Of a stretch of 64,000 nt of DNA, positions 1-8,575 are shown piece by piece. The notes under the pieces are model-generated. The model saw nothing but the letters and a program-made list of their open reading frames with translations. It had not been told where the DNA came from and did no database searches. Source of the stretch: Paracrocinitomix sp040880585 (GTDB taxonomy: Bacteria > Bacteroidota > Bacteroidia > Flavobacteriales_D > Crocinitomicaceae); the NCBI GenBank assembly GCA_040880585.1, contig JBBDID010000054.1, positions 12,019 through 76,018 of the forward strand, written 5' to 3'. Within the stretch, counting starts at the first letter, position 1; every line of letters starts with the position of its first letter. Both the position numbers and the translations under genes were made by a program.

Positions 1-896
1 TCACTGCTGTCTTTAAAAGATTGAATAGCCATTTCAGACTCCTTCAATTGCGTAAAAACCGTATCCAGTTGTGAATCGATAAAATCAAGAATACTGGCCG
101 AACTTTCCCGCTTTTTATCGAGGTCATATTTAAAAAAAGTAGTGATCACTGAAGTTACAATATCTTTACTTAAGCGGTGATTATTCGATTCAAAGGAGAT
201 CTGGATCGTCTTTGCTTCTGGATTTAAGGCAAATACCTCTAAACTACCATGAAGAGAAGTTGTTAATGCTTCATAATTATTAAAAACAAAATACAGGCTG
301 TTTTCTTCTATATTTCTGGAAAACAACTCCTGATCATTTATTTTAAATACGAGATTAAAAAAATCATTATCTACAGGAACGTCCGGTAATATAGAAACTT
401 GTTGATTTTCTCCATTTGCAACAAATGAAAGAATAATTCCCTCTCCCCCCTTACTCACAAATATCGGTGAACCAACCAATGAACTGTCTTTCAATTCCAT
501 TAAGGTGATGTGATAACTGGAAAGTAAATATTTCTCTTCAGTAAGAATGTCTCCTTCTGCAAAGTAAGACACTTCTAAATTCAGATTTCGCAAGGCTTTA
601 TCCAAAAGAAAAGTAGATTTTAGTAGTTCTATATCTTCTGATAAATTAGATTCTTTTTCAAACCCTTCTATGTCTAAGATTCTCTTTCCCTCATCTTCAC
701 TGCTTCTTTGAATAATTGCCGTTGATTTGAATACTGGTTTTGTATACCTCAGATAGATAAAACTACCACCAACACCAATAATGAGAAGTAGCAGAGGAAC
801 ATAGAAGTTTCTCTTTAATACATTTCGCATTAAATTCAAATCAAACTCTTTGTTTAACCAGGAGTTTCCTTTATGCTTGTTTTCGGTTTCTACCAC
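1..896 (-). CDS. Wzc/GumC-like exopolysaccharide chain-length protein, probable tyrosine kinase (partial)
   Basis: An open frame runs without stop from a GTG at 896 to the window edge, so only the first 298 or so codons are present. The N-terminus has a short cytoplasmic stretch, a membrane segment at about residues 25-45 (VPLLLLIIGVGG), then a periplasmic Wzz-like domain followed by a region resembling the coiled-coil part of GumC/Wzc proteins (SASILDFIDSQL). In this family the protein sits in the inner membrane and controls polymer length and export together with a Wza-type outer-membrane partner, which is the next gene upstream, 5 nt away. The kinase domain expected at the C-terminus lies outside the window, so tyrosine-kinase activity is inferred. 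GTG is preferred because the ATG at 830 would trim the residues before the membrane segment. Confidence 0.85.
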   Translation of the reverse strand, partial: MVETENKHKGNSWLNKEFDLNLMRNVLKRNFYVPLLLLIIGVGGSFIYLRYTKPVFKSTAIIQRSSEDEGKRILDIEGFEKESNLSEDIELLKSTFLLDKALRNLNLEVSYFAEGDILTEEKYLLSSYHITLMELKDSSLVGSPIFVSKGGEGIILSFVANGENQQVSILPDVPVDNDFFNLVFKINDQELFSRNIEENSLYFVFNNYEALTTSLHGSLEVFALNPEAKTIQISFESNNHRLSKDIVTSVITTFFKYDLDKKRESSASILDFIDSQLDTVFTQLKESEMAIQSFKDSS

Positions 897-901
897 CTTG
901 C

Positions 902-1708
902 TTATTTTAGTGCATTTATAACAGTAACTATTATGGCTGCACTGGAAATCAAAGAGACAATCGGTGTTACTTCTTTCAGAATTTCCTTTCCGATTTCAGG
1001 AACAGGCTCTATGTAAATATAATCATTTGCCTGAACGACGATATCCGTATATTCCAGTCCTTCAATTTTAGAAAGGTCTACTTTATACACTTCTCTTTTA
1101 CCTTCTTTATTTTTACGAATTAGTTTGATTTTAGCCGCTCTTCCCCTTTCGGTAATTCCTCCTGCTAAAGCAATCGTTTCTAACAGGGTGGTATTGTTGT
1201 TGGCCAGATAAAGCACTTTTGCTTCACCTCCATCTCCGGGAAACACAATCACCCGCTTATTGGTTACAGATAGTTGAACAAAAGGATCTATATAATATCC
1301 CCTGTACTCTTCCTGTAAAAATTCTTCTGCTTCACGAATAGTAAGTCCTACCAAATTCGTTTGGCCAATTACCGGTAATCTCACAAAAGAATCATTTTGG
1401 ATCACATAATTCAAAGAGTTATTTGGATTGAATAACTGCGCCTGATTCCCCCCTGTTGCCGAAGACGAAACATCTAATACCCGAATTCCGTCATTGGTAA
1501 AAAAACGCATTTGAAGAATATCATTGACATCAATTCGGTAATCTTTTTTTGTTTCATTCATGCTGTCTACATCTGCAAACTCATAGTCTTTGGGAGTTTT
1601 TAACATGAGATTGCTATTCACCCCACAAGCTTGAAATAGCAAAACTAAAATTGCCATTCCAATCATCATCTTCATCTGCTTCATTTTATTCTTTGTTTTA
1701 TAAACCAT
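902..1708 (-). CDS. Polysaccharide export lipoprotein, Wza-like (Poly_export/SLBB)
   Basis: A 268-residue protein with a lipoprotein signal ending at LLFQAC (Cys 28). A polysaccharide-export domain starts near residue 57 (YRIDVNDILQ), followed by SLBB-like sequence around residues 155-230 and a C-terminal hydrophobic helix from about residue 247. In Bacteroidota such proteins form the outer-membrane channel for exopolysaccharide and pair with the Wzc-like protein encoded immediately downstream. Several Met codons (residues 1, 9, 12, 14) could be the start; the later ones give a more typical lipoprotein signal length. It lies 42 nt after the GT4 gene, in the same operon. Confidence 0.88.
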   Translation of the reverse strand: MVYKTKNKMKQMKMMIGMAILVLLFQACGVNSNLMLKTPKDYEFADVDSMNETKKDYRIDVNDILQMRFFTNDGIRVLDVSSSATGGNQAQLFNPNNSLNYVIQNDSFVRLPVIGQTNLVGLTIREAEEFLQEEYRGYYIDPFVQLSVTNKRVIVFPGDGGEAKVLYLANNNTTLLETIALAGGITERGRAAKIKLIRKNKEGKREVYKVDLSKIEGLEYTDIVVQANDYIYIEPVPEIGKEILKEVTPIVSLISSAAIIVTVINALK

Positions 1709-1750
1709 ACAAAACTATTATTTAATCAGGATTATTGCCCCAATCTGCTA

Positions 1751-2932
1751 TCATTTCATTTTTTTATTCAGTACTTCTTTGTAGAGGTTTTCTACATCTC
1801 TACACAATCTTTCGTAATGGAATTTATTTTTTACGTGATTCCACCCATTTTGTGACATTTTTTCACGCATTTCAGCAGATTCAATCAATTTTTCAAGACC
1901 GGCAGCATACGCTTTCTTTTCAAGTTGATCTATTATTAGACCGGTTTCACCATTACTTACTACGTTGGCAACTCCCCCAACGTTGCTTGAGATAACCGGA
2001 ACAGATGCCGCCTGAGCCTCAATCAGGCTTACCGGTGTCCCCTCATTGAGTGAACACAAGCAAACAATATCAAAAGCCGGTAACACTTCTTCAATATTTT
2101 TTATCCAGGACGTAAAAATAAACACCTTATTTCCGTGTTTTGCTTCTATTTCTTCGGTTTTTTTCTTTAGTGGAGCCATCAATTCTCCATCTCCAACAAT
2201 AAAAGCCTTTATGTTTTTATGCTTTTCCAAAAGAAGATCCACCGATTCAAAAAATAATTCATGGTTTTTAATCGCTGTAAGCCTTCCGATAATTCCAAGG
2301 CAAATGGTTTCTTCTTTTATTTGATATTTTTCTCTGAACAATCTTCTTTTTTCTTCCCGATTTTCCTGAAATTTATTCAAATCAAAACCCAGTGGGATCA
2401 CCTTAAACTTATCAGCACTTGCTATTTTATGGATTTCACTCAGTTCTTTTTTCTGGATTTCAGAAATGGCGATAATGGCGTCAGAGCGTTTCCCTACAAA
2501 ACGTTCTAACGATTTATACAAAGCTGTTTTCAATTTTCCAAAGTAAGAATGAAATACATGTCCGTGAAAGGTATGTATTATGACCGGTACATTTTCTTTG
2601 TAGGCAGCTAATCGTCCTAAAAATCCTGCTTTTGAAGCGTGGGTATGAACAATATCAGGCTGATAATCACGAATAATAGCCCGTATTTTTTTATAGGCTC
2701 TTCTATCCTGAAAAAAGTTGATTTCTCTTTGCATTTCTTCCACAATGGAAAAGGATACACCATGTGATTCAGGGATAAAGGTTGAAGCGCCTTCATGTGC
2801 TTCGTGTTTTCCGCCAATTAATTTTGTCTCAAAATCATCAGACAAATAGGCTGTCAGGTAAGTGGCATTATGCGTAGGCCCTCCCAGATTAAAACGATTA
2901 ATGATACGTAATACTTTAATTTTTTTATCCAT
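1751..2932 (-). CDS. Glycosyltransferase family 4 (GT4)
   Basis: A 393-residue GT-B fold glycosyltransferase. The N-terminal Rossmann half begins with KIKVLRIINRFNLGGPTHN, typical of GT4, and contains the HTHASKAGFLGR motif near residue 95. The C-terminal nucleotide-sugar-binding half has the acidic motif CSLNEGTPVSLIEAQA. It probably transfers a sugar from a nucleotide donor onto a lipid-linked repeat unit for the exopolysaccharide exported by the next two genes. The start is the ATG at 2932, which overlaps the stop of asnB (ATGGATAA), suggesting translational coupling. The longer frame to 2995 lies inside asnB and adds a non-homologous extension. Donor and acceptor cannot be predicted. Confidence 0.88.
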   Translation of the reverse strand: MDKKIKVLRIINRFNLGGPTHNATYLTAYLSDDFETKLIGGKHEAHEGASTFIPESHGVSFSIVEEMQREINFFQDRRAYKKIRAIIRDYQPDIVHTHASKAGFLGRLAAYKENVPVIIHTFHGHVFHSYFGKLKTALYKSLERFVGKRSDAIIAISEIQKKELSEIHKIASADKFKVIPLGFDLNKFQENREEKRRLFREKYQIKEETICLGIIGRLTAIKNHELFFESVDLLLEKHKNIKAFIVGDGELMAPLKKKTEEIEAKHGNKVFIFTSWIKNIEEVLPAFDIVCLCSLNEGTPVSLIEAQAASVPVISSNVGGVANVVSNGETGLIIDQLEKKAYAAGLEKLIESAEMREKMSQNGWNHVKNKFHYERLCRDVENLYKEVLNKKMK

Positions 2933-4781
2933 AATACCTGCCGTACCAATGCTGAAAAATAAGAATTGACCACAATACATAAATCCTATCTCCAAACCCT
3001 TTGGATGACGAAGAACGTATTAAAGATGCTATGTATTCAAAATTAAAAATTCCTTGTTCTACAATGAACTCTTTTTGAAATAATCGAGATTGTAGCATCT
3101 CCTGTATTTCATCCTGAAGCCACTCTTGAATGGGAATTTCAAATCCTTTTTTGGAACGATCCAAAATCTCTCCCGGTAGCTCCTCTGAAAATGCGATTTT
3201 AAGCAGTTGCTTACTTTGTTTCCCATTCAATTTATATTCTAAGGGTAACCCATTGGCAAATTCAACGACTTCATGGTCTAAAAAAGGAGTTCTAACCTCT
3301 AATCCGTGAGCCATACTCATTGCATCCACCTTTTTGAGCATATCATTAGGCAACACCAGTTGTTGGTCTGCAATTAGCATGTCGTTTATTTCATCCAAAT
3401 TGTTCCCTTTCCAGCCGGTTTTAATATGATAAGCCGGCTTCAGCAATCTGTCTGCTTCTTCCTCTTCAATAAAACAACACCACTCCCAAAAACGAGATTC
3501 ATTGTCCAGTTTTATTCCCCGATTCAATTTTTGCAATTTTCGGTTAAAGTCACCGATTTTATCAGATCGAGAAACTCTTTTATTTCCTAAAATTTTTGAG
3601 GAGATACTGATCAAGGACTTTTTTGTATTGCTCATTCTTCTTAAGCGATACTCTGCTAAGTGTTTTCGATATCCGGCAAACAATTCATCTGCCCCGTCCC
3701 CACTTAAAGCTACAGACACCTCTTTTTTTGTTCGTTGCGCTAAAAAATACACCGCAAATGCTGAAGAATCGGCAAAGGGTTCATCTAAAGCATTTAAAAA
3801 ATCCGGGAATGAATCCTTAAAATCTTTTTTCCCAATAGTAAACTCATGATGATCTGAACCAATATGCTCTGCCACCATTCTGGAATAAGTAGATTCATCA
3901 AAATAAGGATGATCAAATCCTACAGAGAAGGTTTTCAAGTCGGGTTTCAATTTTTTGGCAATGGCAGAAATCACAGAAGAATCCACCCCACCACTTAAAA
4001 ACGTGCCTAGAGGAACATCTGCCACCAATCGTTTTTCAACAGCCTGGGTAAGTTTTTCATTCAATGCTCTGGCAGCCTTCCCCACCCCATTTCGATAAAA
4101 AGGCTTGCGTTCAATGCGATAATACTTTTTTAAATTAATTCCCTGACTATCTATAACACCTAACTGTCCGGGCAATACCTTAAAAGCGTTCTTAAGTATG
4201 GTTTTTGGAGCAGGAATGTAGGTCAATCGAAAATAAAGACGAATGGCTTCTTCATCTAATGTTTTCTCAATATCAAAATCAAACAGTGCATGCAGTTCAG
4301 AAGTTAAAATAATTTTGTTGTCGTCTTCGTAAATCAGTAGCGGCTTGATCCCCATTCGATCTCTGGCAAACAAGACTTTTTCTTCCTTTTTGTCATAAAA
4401 AATAAATGCAAAACAGCCATTGAGCTCCTTTAGACCCTCCTCTCCATAAAGGATAAGATGGTGCAACAACACCTCTGTATCTGAGTTTGTTTTGAATTGA
4501 ACTCCTTCTCTTTCCAATTTTTGACGTAGGCTTTTAAAATTGTATATCTCTCCGTTAAAAGAAAGAAAATAACGTTCATTTTCATCTGAAAAAGGTTGGT
4601 GGGCAGCTGCGGATGTGTCTAAAATAGACAATCTACTGTGTGCCATTGAAAAATTGGAATGCGTTTTGCTTCCTTGAAAGTCAGGACCTCTATGTGCTAA
4701 ACGGGCAATAACGTCCTTTGTTTTTCCAACTTCGGATTTGCCATTTTTATTTTTAGCCCATATACCTAGAATGCCGCACAA
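2925..4781 (-). CDS. asnB: Asparagine synthetase (glutamine-hydrolysing), TTG start
   Basis: A 618-residue class II asparagine synthetase. The N-terminal Ntn glutaminase domain begins CGILGIW and contains the RLSILD and FNGEIYN motifs. The C-terminal synthetase domain carries the PP-loop LSGGVDSS and, later, SGDGADELFAGY. The catalytic Cys must be residue 2, and the codon before it is TTG (4779-4781), so TTG is chosen as start. The first in-frame ATG at 4817 lies upstream of a good promoter -7 box and would bury the nucleophile. AsnB paralogues are common in exopolysaccharide loci, where they may amidate sugar acids or provide asparagine; which applies here is unknown. First gene of the operon asnB-GT4-wza-wzc. 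Confidence 0.93.
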   Translation of the reverse strand: MCGILGIWAKNKNGKSEVGKTKDVIARLAHRGPDFQGSKTHSNFSMAHSRLSILDTSAAAHQPFSDENERYFLSFNGEIYNFKSLRQKLEREGVQFKTNSDTEVLLHHLILYGEEGLKELNGCFAFIFYDKKEEKVLFARDRMGIKPLLIYEDDNKIILTSELHALFDFDIEKTLDEEAIRLYFRLTYIPAPKTILKNAFKVLPGQLGVIDSQGINLKKYYRIERKPFYRNGVGKAARALNEKLTQAVEKRLVADVPLGTFLSGGVDSSVISAIAKKLKPDLKTFSVGFDHPYFDESTYSRMVAEHIGSDHHEFTIGKKDFKDSFPDFLNALDEPFADSSAFAVYFLAQRTKKEVSVALSGDGADELFAGYRKHLAEYRLRRMSNTKKSLISISSKILGNKRVSRSDKIGDFNRKLQKLNRGIKLDNESRFWEWCCFIEEEEADRLLKPAYHIKTGWKGNNLDEINDMLIADQQLVLPNDMLKKVDAMSMAHGLEVRTPFLDHEVVEFANGLPLEYKLNGKQSKQLLKIAFSEELPGEILDRSKKGFEIPIQEWLQDEIQEMLQSRLFQKEFIVEQGIFNFEYIASLIRSSSSKGFGDRIYVLWSILIFQHWYGRYYG

Positions 4782-4799
4782 AGTTTCTAATTTTGAGCA

Positions 4800-4830
4800 C
4801 AAATATAGAGTTGTCACTCAAGCTTAACAA
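4800..4830 (-). promoter_or_regulatory. Bacteroidota-type promoter for the exopolysaccharide operon
   Basis: On the minus strand a TTG (4830-4828), a 20-nt spacer and TATATTTG (4807-4800) match the TTG-N17-23-TAnnTTTG consensus of Bacteroidota primary sigma factors. Transcription would begin near 4793, about 12 nt before the TTG start codon of asnB, which also supports that start. Confidence 0.7.
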
Positions 4831-4837
4831 TAAAAAG

Positions 4838-6316
4838 ATGAAGTATTTAATTCTGTCCGTTTTATTAATGATTTCTACCCTTCATGGCAAGTGTCAGGAT
4901 AGTTATCAAAAGCCGCTAACCCTTGTTCAAAGTACGGCTGAAAACCTCATGAATTATAGTGTGTTAAAACACGCTGCCTTTTCATTTTATGTGCAGGATA
5001 TGTCTACCGGAGAAGTTATAGCTGATTACAATGGTGATATGAGCATTACCTCTGCCTCTACCATGAAATTAGTGACCACGGCTACCGCTCTTCAATACTT
5101 AGGTAGTGCCTATCGTTTTAAAACGCAGCTGATGCATTCAGGAGTAGTAGATTCTTCCGGAACCTTGCATGGTGACTTGTATATTATTGGTGGCGGTGAT
5201 CCCACTTTGGGTTCTCGTTATTTCACGCGTTACGGAGAAGAGCGCGATTTTTTATACCAGTGGGTAGATAGTATATCTGCTTATGGAATTCAAAAAATAA
5301 ATGGCCGCATAATAGCAGATGGATCACTTTATCATTATGACGGGCCGCCCTCCGGCTGGGTATGGGGAGATATGGGGAATTACTATGGTGCAGGGCCATC
5401 TGGGCTGACCATCTTTGACAACCTTTGTACCTTCCATTTTAAAACCGGAGAAAATGAAGGAGATGCTACTCAACTTACTTGCATTTCTCCTTACATCCCC
5501 GGGATTCATGTGGTCAATTATGTCACTTCTGCCAATTCCAGTCAGGATAACGCCTATGTGTACGGCGCTCCCTGGTCTTATGATTGGTTTGTAAGGGGAT
5601 CCATTCCTAAAAACAAAGATGATTTTAAAGTAAAAGCCAGTATTCCTGATCCCGAAATGGTGGCTGCTTTGGAACTTGATTATGCATTGGAACAAAAAGG
5701 AATTGATGTGCTCTTCTCCTCCACAACAATGCGCGAACTCAATAAAGATGAAGCCTTTGAAAAACCTGAATTATCTGCCATTTACGAACACACCTCTCCT
5801 TATTTATCTACCATAACCAATGTAACCAATCAAAGGAGCATCAATTTATTTGCCGAGCATTTGTTGTGTCAGATTTCAGTAAAACAAAGTGGATATGGAA
5901 GCACATATAATGGAGCGTTGATCTGTATGAATTACTGGAGCGGTAAAATTGGTGCTGCAGCGCTTAACATGACAGATGGCAGTGGGTTATCCCGATCTAA
6001 CTCAGTAAGTGCCAAATTTTTGGTAGATATGCTCACCTATATGCACAAAAGCGGAAATGGATCCCGATTGAAGAAAAGCATGGCCATAGCCGGTAAACAA
6101 GGTACCATGGCTTCTATGTGCAAAGGAACTGCAGCGGCCGGAAGGGTGTATGGGAAAAGCGGAACCATGACACGCGTAAAATCTTATGCCGGTTATGCAG
6201 ATTCAAAAAGTGGAAAAAAATTAGCCTATGCTATGATCATCAACAATTACACCTGCTCAAATACGCAAATGCGAAAATACTTTGAACAATTGTTGGTAAA
6301 ACTGGCTATTTATTAA
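4838..6316 (+). CDS. dacB: D-alanyl-D-alanine carboxypeptidase/endopeptidase (PBP4, peptidase S13)
   Basis: A 492-residue periplasmic penicillin-binding protein that trims or cuts peptidoglycan peptide crosslinks. A signal peptide covers roughly residues 1-19 (MKYLILSVLLMISTLHG). The catalytic SxxK box is STMK at residues 74-77, DGSGLSRSN lies in the conserved middle motif, and GKSGTM is the KTG-type box near the C-terminus, as in PBP4/DacB. The start at ATG 4838 is preferred over 4793 because it begins directly with the signal peptide. The gene diverges from asnB and its 3' end overlaps the convergent hydrolase gene by 11 bp. Confidence 0.92.
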   Translation: MKYLILSVLLMISTLHGKCQDSYQKPLTLVQSTAENLMNYSVLKHAAFSFYVQDMSTGEVIADYNGDMSITSASTMKLVTTATALQYLGSAYRFKTQLMHSGVVDSSGTLHGDLYIIGGGDPTLGSRYFTRYGEERDFLYQWVDSISAYGIQKINGRIIADGSLYHYDGPPSGWVWGDMGNYYGAGPSGLTIFDNLCTFHFKTGENEGDATQLTCISPYIPGIHVVNYVTSANSSQDNAYVYGAPWSYDWFVRGSIPKNKDDFKVKASIPDPEMVAALELDYALEQKGIDVLFSSTTMRELNKDEAFEKPELSAIYEHTSPYLSTITNVTNQRSINLFAEHLLCQISVKQSGYGSTYNGALICMNYWSGKIGAAALNMTDGSGLSRSNSVSAKFLVDMLTYMHKSGNGSRLKKSMAIAGKQGTMASMCKGTAAAGRVYGKSGTMTRVKSYAGYADSKSGKKLAYAMIINNYTCSNTQMRKYFEQLLVKLAIY

Positions 6317-7136
6317 AAAATTCTATGGCTTTATTTATCGCCTTTTTAAGATCTTCAGGAAGTTGATCAGAATCCCAGGGGTGTTTTGTTCCAAAAGTAT
6401 GCTCCGCTCCTTTGATAATGGCAATTCTTGTGTCTGTATAAGCTGCCAGTGCTAATCCCTCTGAAATAGATACGGACTGATCCATATCTCCGTGAATTTG
6501 TAAAAACGGAATTTTAAGCTCCCTGGCGGCAAGCTCAATATCCAGTTCGTTTCGGTGTTCCAGAAAATCTTCATACCACGAAAAATAATGGGGCATTTCC
6601 TGATGGGTTCGGCTGTTGGTGACATAATAAACGCCCTTTTCTTTCCATTCCTTCATTTGCTCTCCCATTGGAAAACGGCTTTCTATATCAGAAATACCGG
6701 CCAAAGAAACCACTTTTTTTATACGGGAATCCTTAACTGCTTGTAATATTGCGATTCCCCCTCCTCTACTATGTCCTAACAAATAAATGGGAATATCCAA
6801 TTCCAATTCTTTTTCAATCAAACGCTGAGTTTCATCTATTATAGTCGCCACATCAAATAACTCATAGGAATAGCGATTCCGGGCAAAGGCTTTTAAATCA
6901 GGAAAATCTATCGGTTCGTCAATAGTTCCTCCATTATGTGTCATATTAAACTTGACAAAACCAAATCCCTCCTGAAAAAAGGCATCTGCCATCAAATTCC
7001 AGGCGCCCCAGTCCTTAAACCCTTTGTATCCATGGATAAAAATTACAACCGCTTTTGATGTTTTATCTATCTTAGCATCATAGAGTGATTTTCGGTGATC
7101 ACTTCCCACATATATCTTGTTCTTAAAATCAATCAT
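6306..7136 (-). CDS. Alpha/beta hydrolase (dienelactone hydrolase/prolyl oligopeptidase-like)
   Basis: A 276-residue single-domain alpha/beta hydrolase without signal peptide, hence cytoplasmic. The oxyanion region HGYKGFKDWG is at residues 35-44, the nucleophile elbow GHSRGGG places Ser at residue 123, and the acid and base are probably in HGDMDQSV and GAEHTFG near the C-terminus. Closest in pattern to the Bacteroidota alpha/beta hydrolases annotated as BAAT/prolyl oligopeptidase or Frsa-like esterases. Substrate unknown. It converges on dacB with an 11-bp overlap and stands alone as a transcription unit. Confidence 0.82.
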   Translation of the reverse strand: MIDFKNKIYVGSDHRKSLYDAKIDKTSKAVVIFIHGYKGFKDWGAWNLMADAFFQEGFGFVKFNMTHNGGTIDEPIDFPDLKAFARNRYSYELFDVATIIDETQRLIEKELELDIPIYLLGHSRGGGIAILQAVKDSRIKKVVSLAGISDIESRFPMGEQMKEWKEKGVYYVTNSRTHQEMPHYFSWYEDFLEHRNELDIELAARELKIPFLQIHGDMDQSVSISEGLALAAYTDTRIAIIKGAEHTFGTKHPWDSDQLPEDLKKAINKAIEFFNK

Positions 7137-7150
7137 AAGTCCTATCTTTG
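7117..7150 (+). promoter_or_regulatory. Promoter of the lipoprotein/RPE-CBS/aroF/kdsC-like/miaA operon
   Basis: A TTG at 7117-7119 and TATCTTTG at 7143-7150 are separated by 23 nt, at the long end of the TTG-N17-23-TAnnTTTG promoter. Transcription would start near 7157, ahead of the first gene of a five-gene operon. Confidence 0.55.
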
Positions 7151-7208
7151 ACCATTCAATTTTTCAGCTATTAATTATAAAATTACATACTTCATTCCAC
7201 TTGGCATA

Positions 7209-7565
7209 ATGCTATTCCTCACTTCCTGTCAGGCAACTTACGGAGAAAGGTATAATCGTGGAAATTTAGAAGTGTATTATACGGAAGAAATGAAATCATA
7301 CGTCATTCCAACAGCAAACTATTTTGAAGATAATGATCTGATCCGGGAAGACAAGAAACATTCTATACAGTTAACCAGTAGCAAAATGGATAGCGAAAAT
7401 CCCAGTATGATCTTAAAGATGATTGTAAGTGATTCCGAACAGGAACCCCCCGTATATATGGATGATCACTTAGATTTGCTGGAGGCCGATTTAAAAACAG
7501 AGGTCTTTAAAGGAGCAAATTTCAGGATTGAGGTTTGTAATGAAAATTTTATTGAAATCAAATGA
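7209..7565 (+). CDS. Small putative lipoprotein of unknown function
   Basis: The ATG frame encodes 118 residues starting MLFLTSCQATYG. That would leave a lipobox (LTSC) after only six residues. The frame is open upstream to 7152 and reads INYKITYFIPLGI just before the Met, which gives a complete lipoprotein signal if translation starts at the ATT at 7170, only 13 nt after the predicted transcription start. A non-canonical start is therefore plausible. The remainder (about 95 residues) is rich in acidic residues and has no domain I recognise. The stop overlaps the next gene as ATGA, so it is probably translated together with the RPE-CBS protein. Confidence 0.6.
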   Translation: MLFLTSCQATYGERYNRGNLEVYYTEEMKSYVIPTANYFEDNDLIREDKKHSIQLTSSKMDSENPSMILKMIVSDSEQEPPVYMDDHLDLLEADLKTEVFKGANFRIEVCNENFIEIK

Positions 7566-8575
7566 AAATATCTGCATCCATATATTCCGATAAAAAAAGT
7601 GATCAACTGATCGATACGATTCGGGAGTTAAATGAAAGTCATGTGGATATGATCCATGTAGACTGCAATGATGATCTGAATGTTTTTACCGATATTGAAA
7701 TCATCCAACAAAACTCACACATCCCTATTGATTTGCACATTATAACACCGGACGCCCGTCGATTTCTCCCTGCACTACAAACTTTTGACATTGAGTATGT
7801 GACCTTTCAATACGAAGATCTGAAAGTGAAAGAACTGGATATTCCAAAAGAGTTTATGGGGCAGCTGGGGCTAGCCATTACTTCTGATACAGAAATAGAG
7901 GTTTTTGACCAATATGCTGAGGATTTTGATTTCATTTTATTCATGGCTACTGTTCCGGGGAAAAGTGGTGGAAAATTTGATAAAAATAACTTTCGGAAAA
8001 TCCGCGCATTCCAGCAAAAATATCCCGACAAAAAAGTACATGTAGACGGTGGCGTTAATGCTGAAGTTTCTTTTATTCTAAGAAATATGGGCGTGTACGC
8101 CTCAGTTTCGGGTTCTTATCTCTTCAACTCAACCAATATCAATACCGCATTATTGAATTTAAAACTCAATGAGATTGAATCCCGTTTTTTGGTGAAAGAT
8201 TTTATGCGGGATTTAGACGAATCTCCGGTAGTATATGAAAAGGATCTCAACCTGGAACAAGTACTTAAAGTGATGAATTTTGGTCGATTGGGCTTTGTTA
8301 TGGTGGTGGATGATGATGGCACTTTTAAAGGAATTATCGGCAATGCAGATTTACGTCGTGGTTTATTAGAACATATTGATAATCTGAACGAAACAGATGT
8401 TTATCAACTCATCAACTTCAATCCCTCTACAGTTGGGGGTGATTTTACGGTTTACCAGCTACTTCGTTTTATAAAAAAAGAAAGCAAAACTATTGTTTAT
8501 TTACCGGTAATTGATGCCTCGGGAAAAGCTATTGGCAGTATTAATTTCATGAATTTAATTAAAGGAGAACTATGA
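7562..8575 (+). CDS. Ribulose-phosphate 3-epimerase-like TIM barrel fused to a CBS domain pair
   Basis: A 337-residue two-domain protein. Residues 1-200 resemble ribulose-phosphate 3-epimerase: ISASI at the N-terminus, His32 and Asp34 (IHVD), His59 (DLHI) and Asp162 (HVDGG) occupy the four metal-ligand positions of that family, and ATVPGKSGGKF matches its phosphate-binding loop. Residues about 205-337 form a CBS pair (VVYEKDLNLEQVLKVM, then YLPVIDASGKAIGSI), a module that usually senses adenine nucleotides. KdsD, the arabinose-5-phosphate isomerase of the Kdo pathway, likewise joins a sugar-phosphate isomerase to CBS domains. Start and stop overlap both neighbours by 4 nt. Sugar-phosphate epimerase activity is likely from the residues; the substrate is unknown. 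Confidence 0.75.
   Translation: MKISASIYSDKKSDQLIDTIRELNESHVDMIHVDCNDDLNVFTDIEIIQQNSHIPIDLHIITPDARRFLPALQTFDIEYVTFQYEDLKVKELDIPKEFMGQLGLAITSDTEIEVFDQYAEDFDFILFMATVPGKSGGKFDKNNFRKIRAFQQKYPDKKVHVDGGVNAEVSFILRNMGVYASVSGSYLFNSTNINTALLNLKLNEIESRFLVKDFMRDLDESPVVYEKDLNLEQVLKVMNFGRLGFVMVVDDDGTFKGIIGNADLRRGLLEHIDNLNETDVYQLINFNPSTVGGDFTVYQLLRFIKKESKTIVYLPVIDASGKAIGSINFMNLIKGEL

Noticed and set aside
4782..4817. Extending asnB to the ATG at 4817
   Set aside because: This would place the required N-terminal Cys at residue 14 and start translation upstream of the promoter -7 box.
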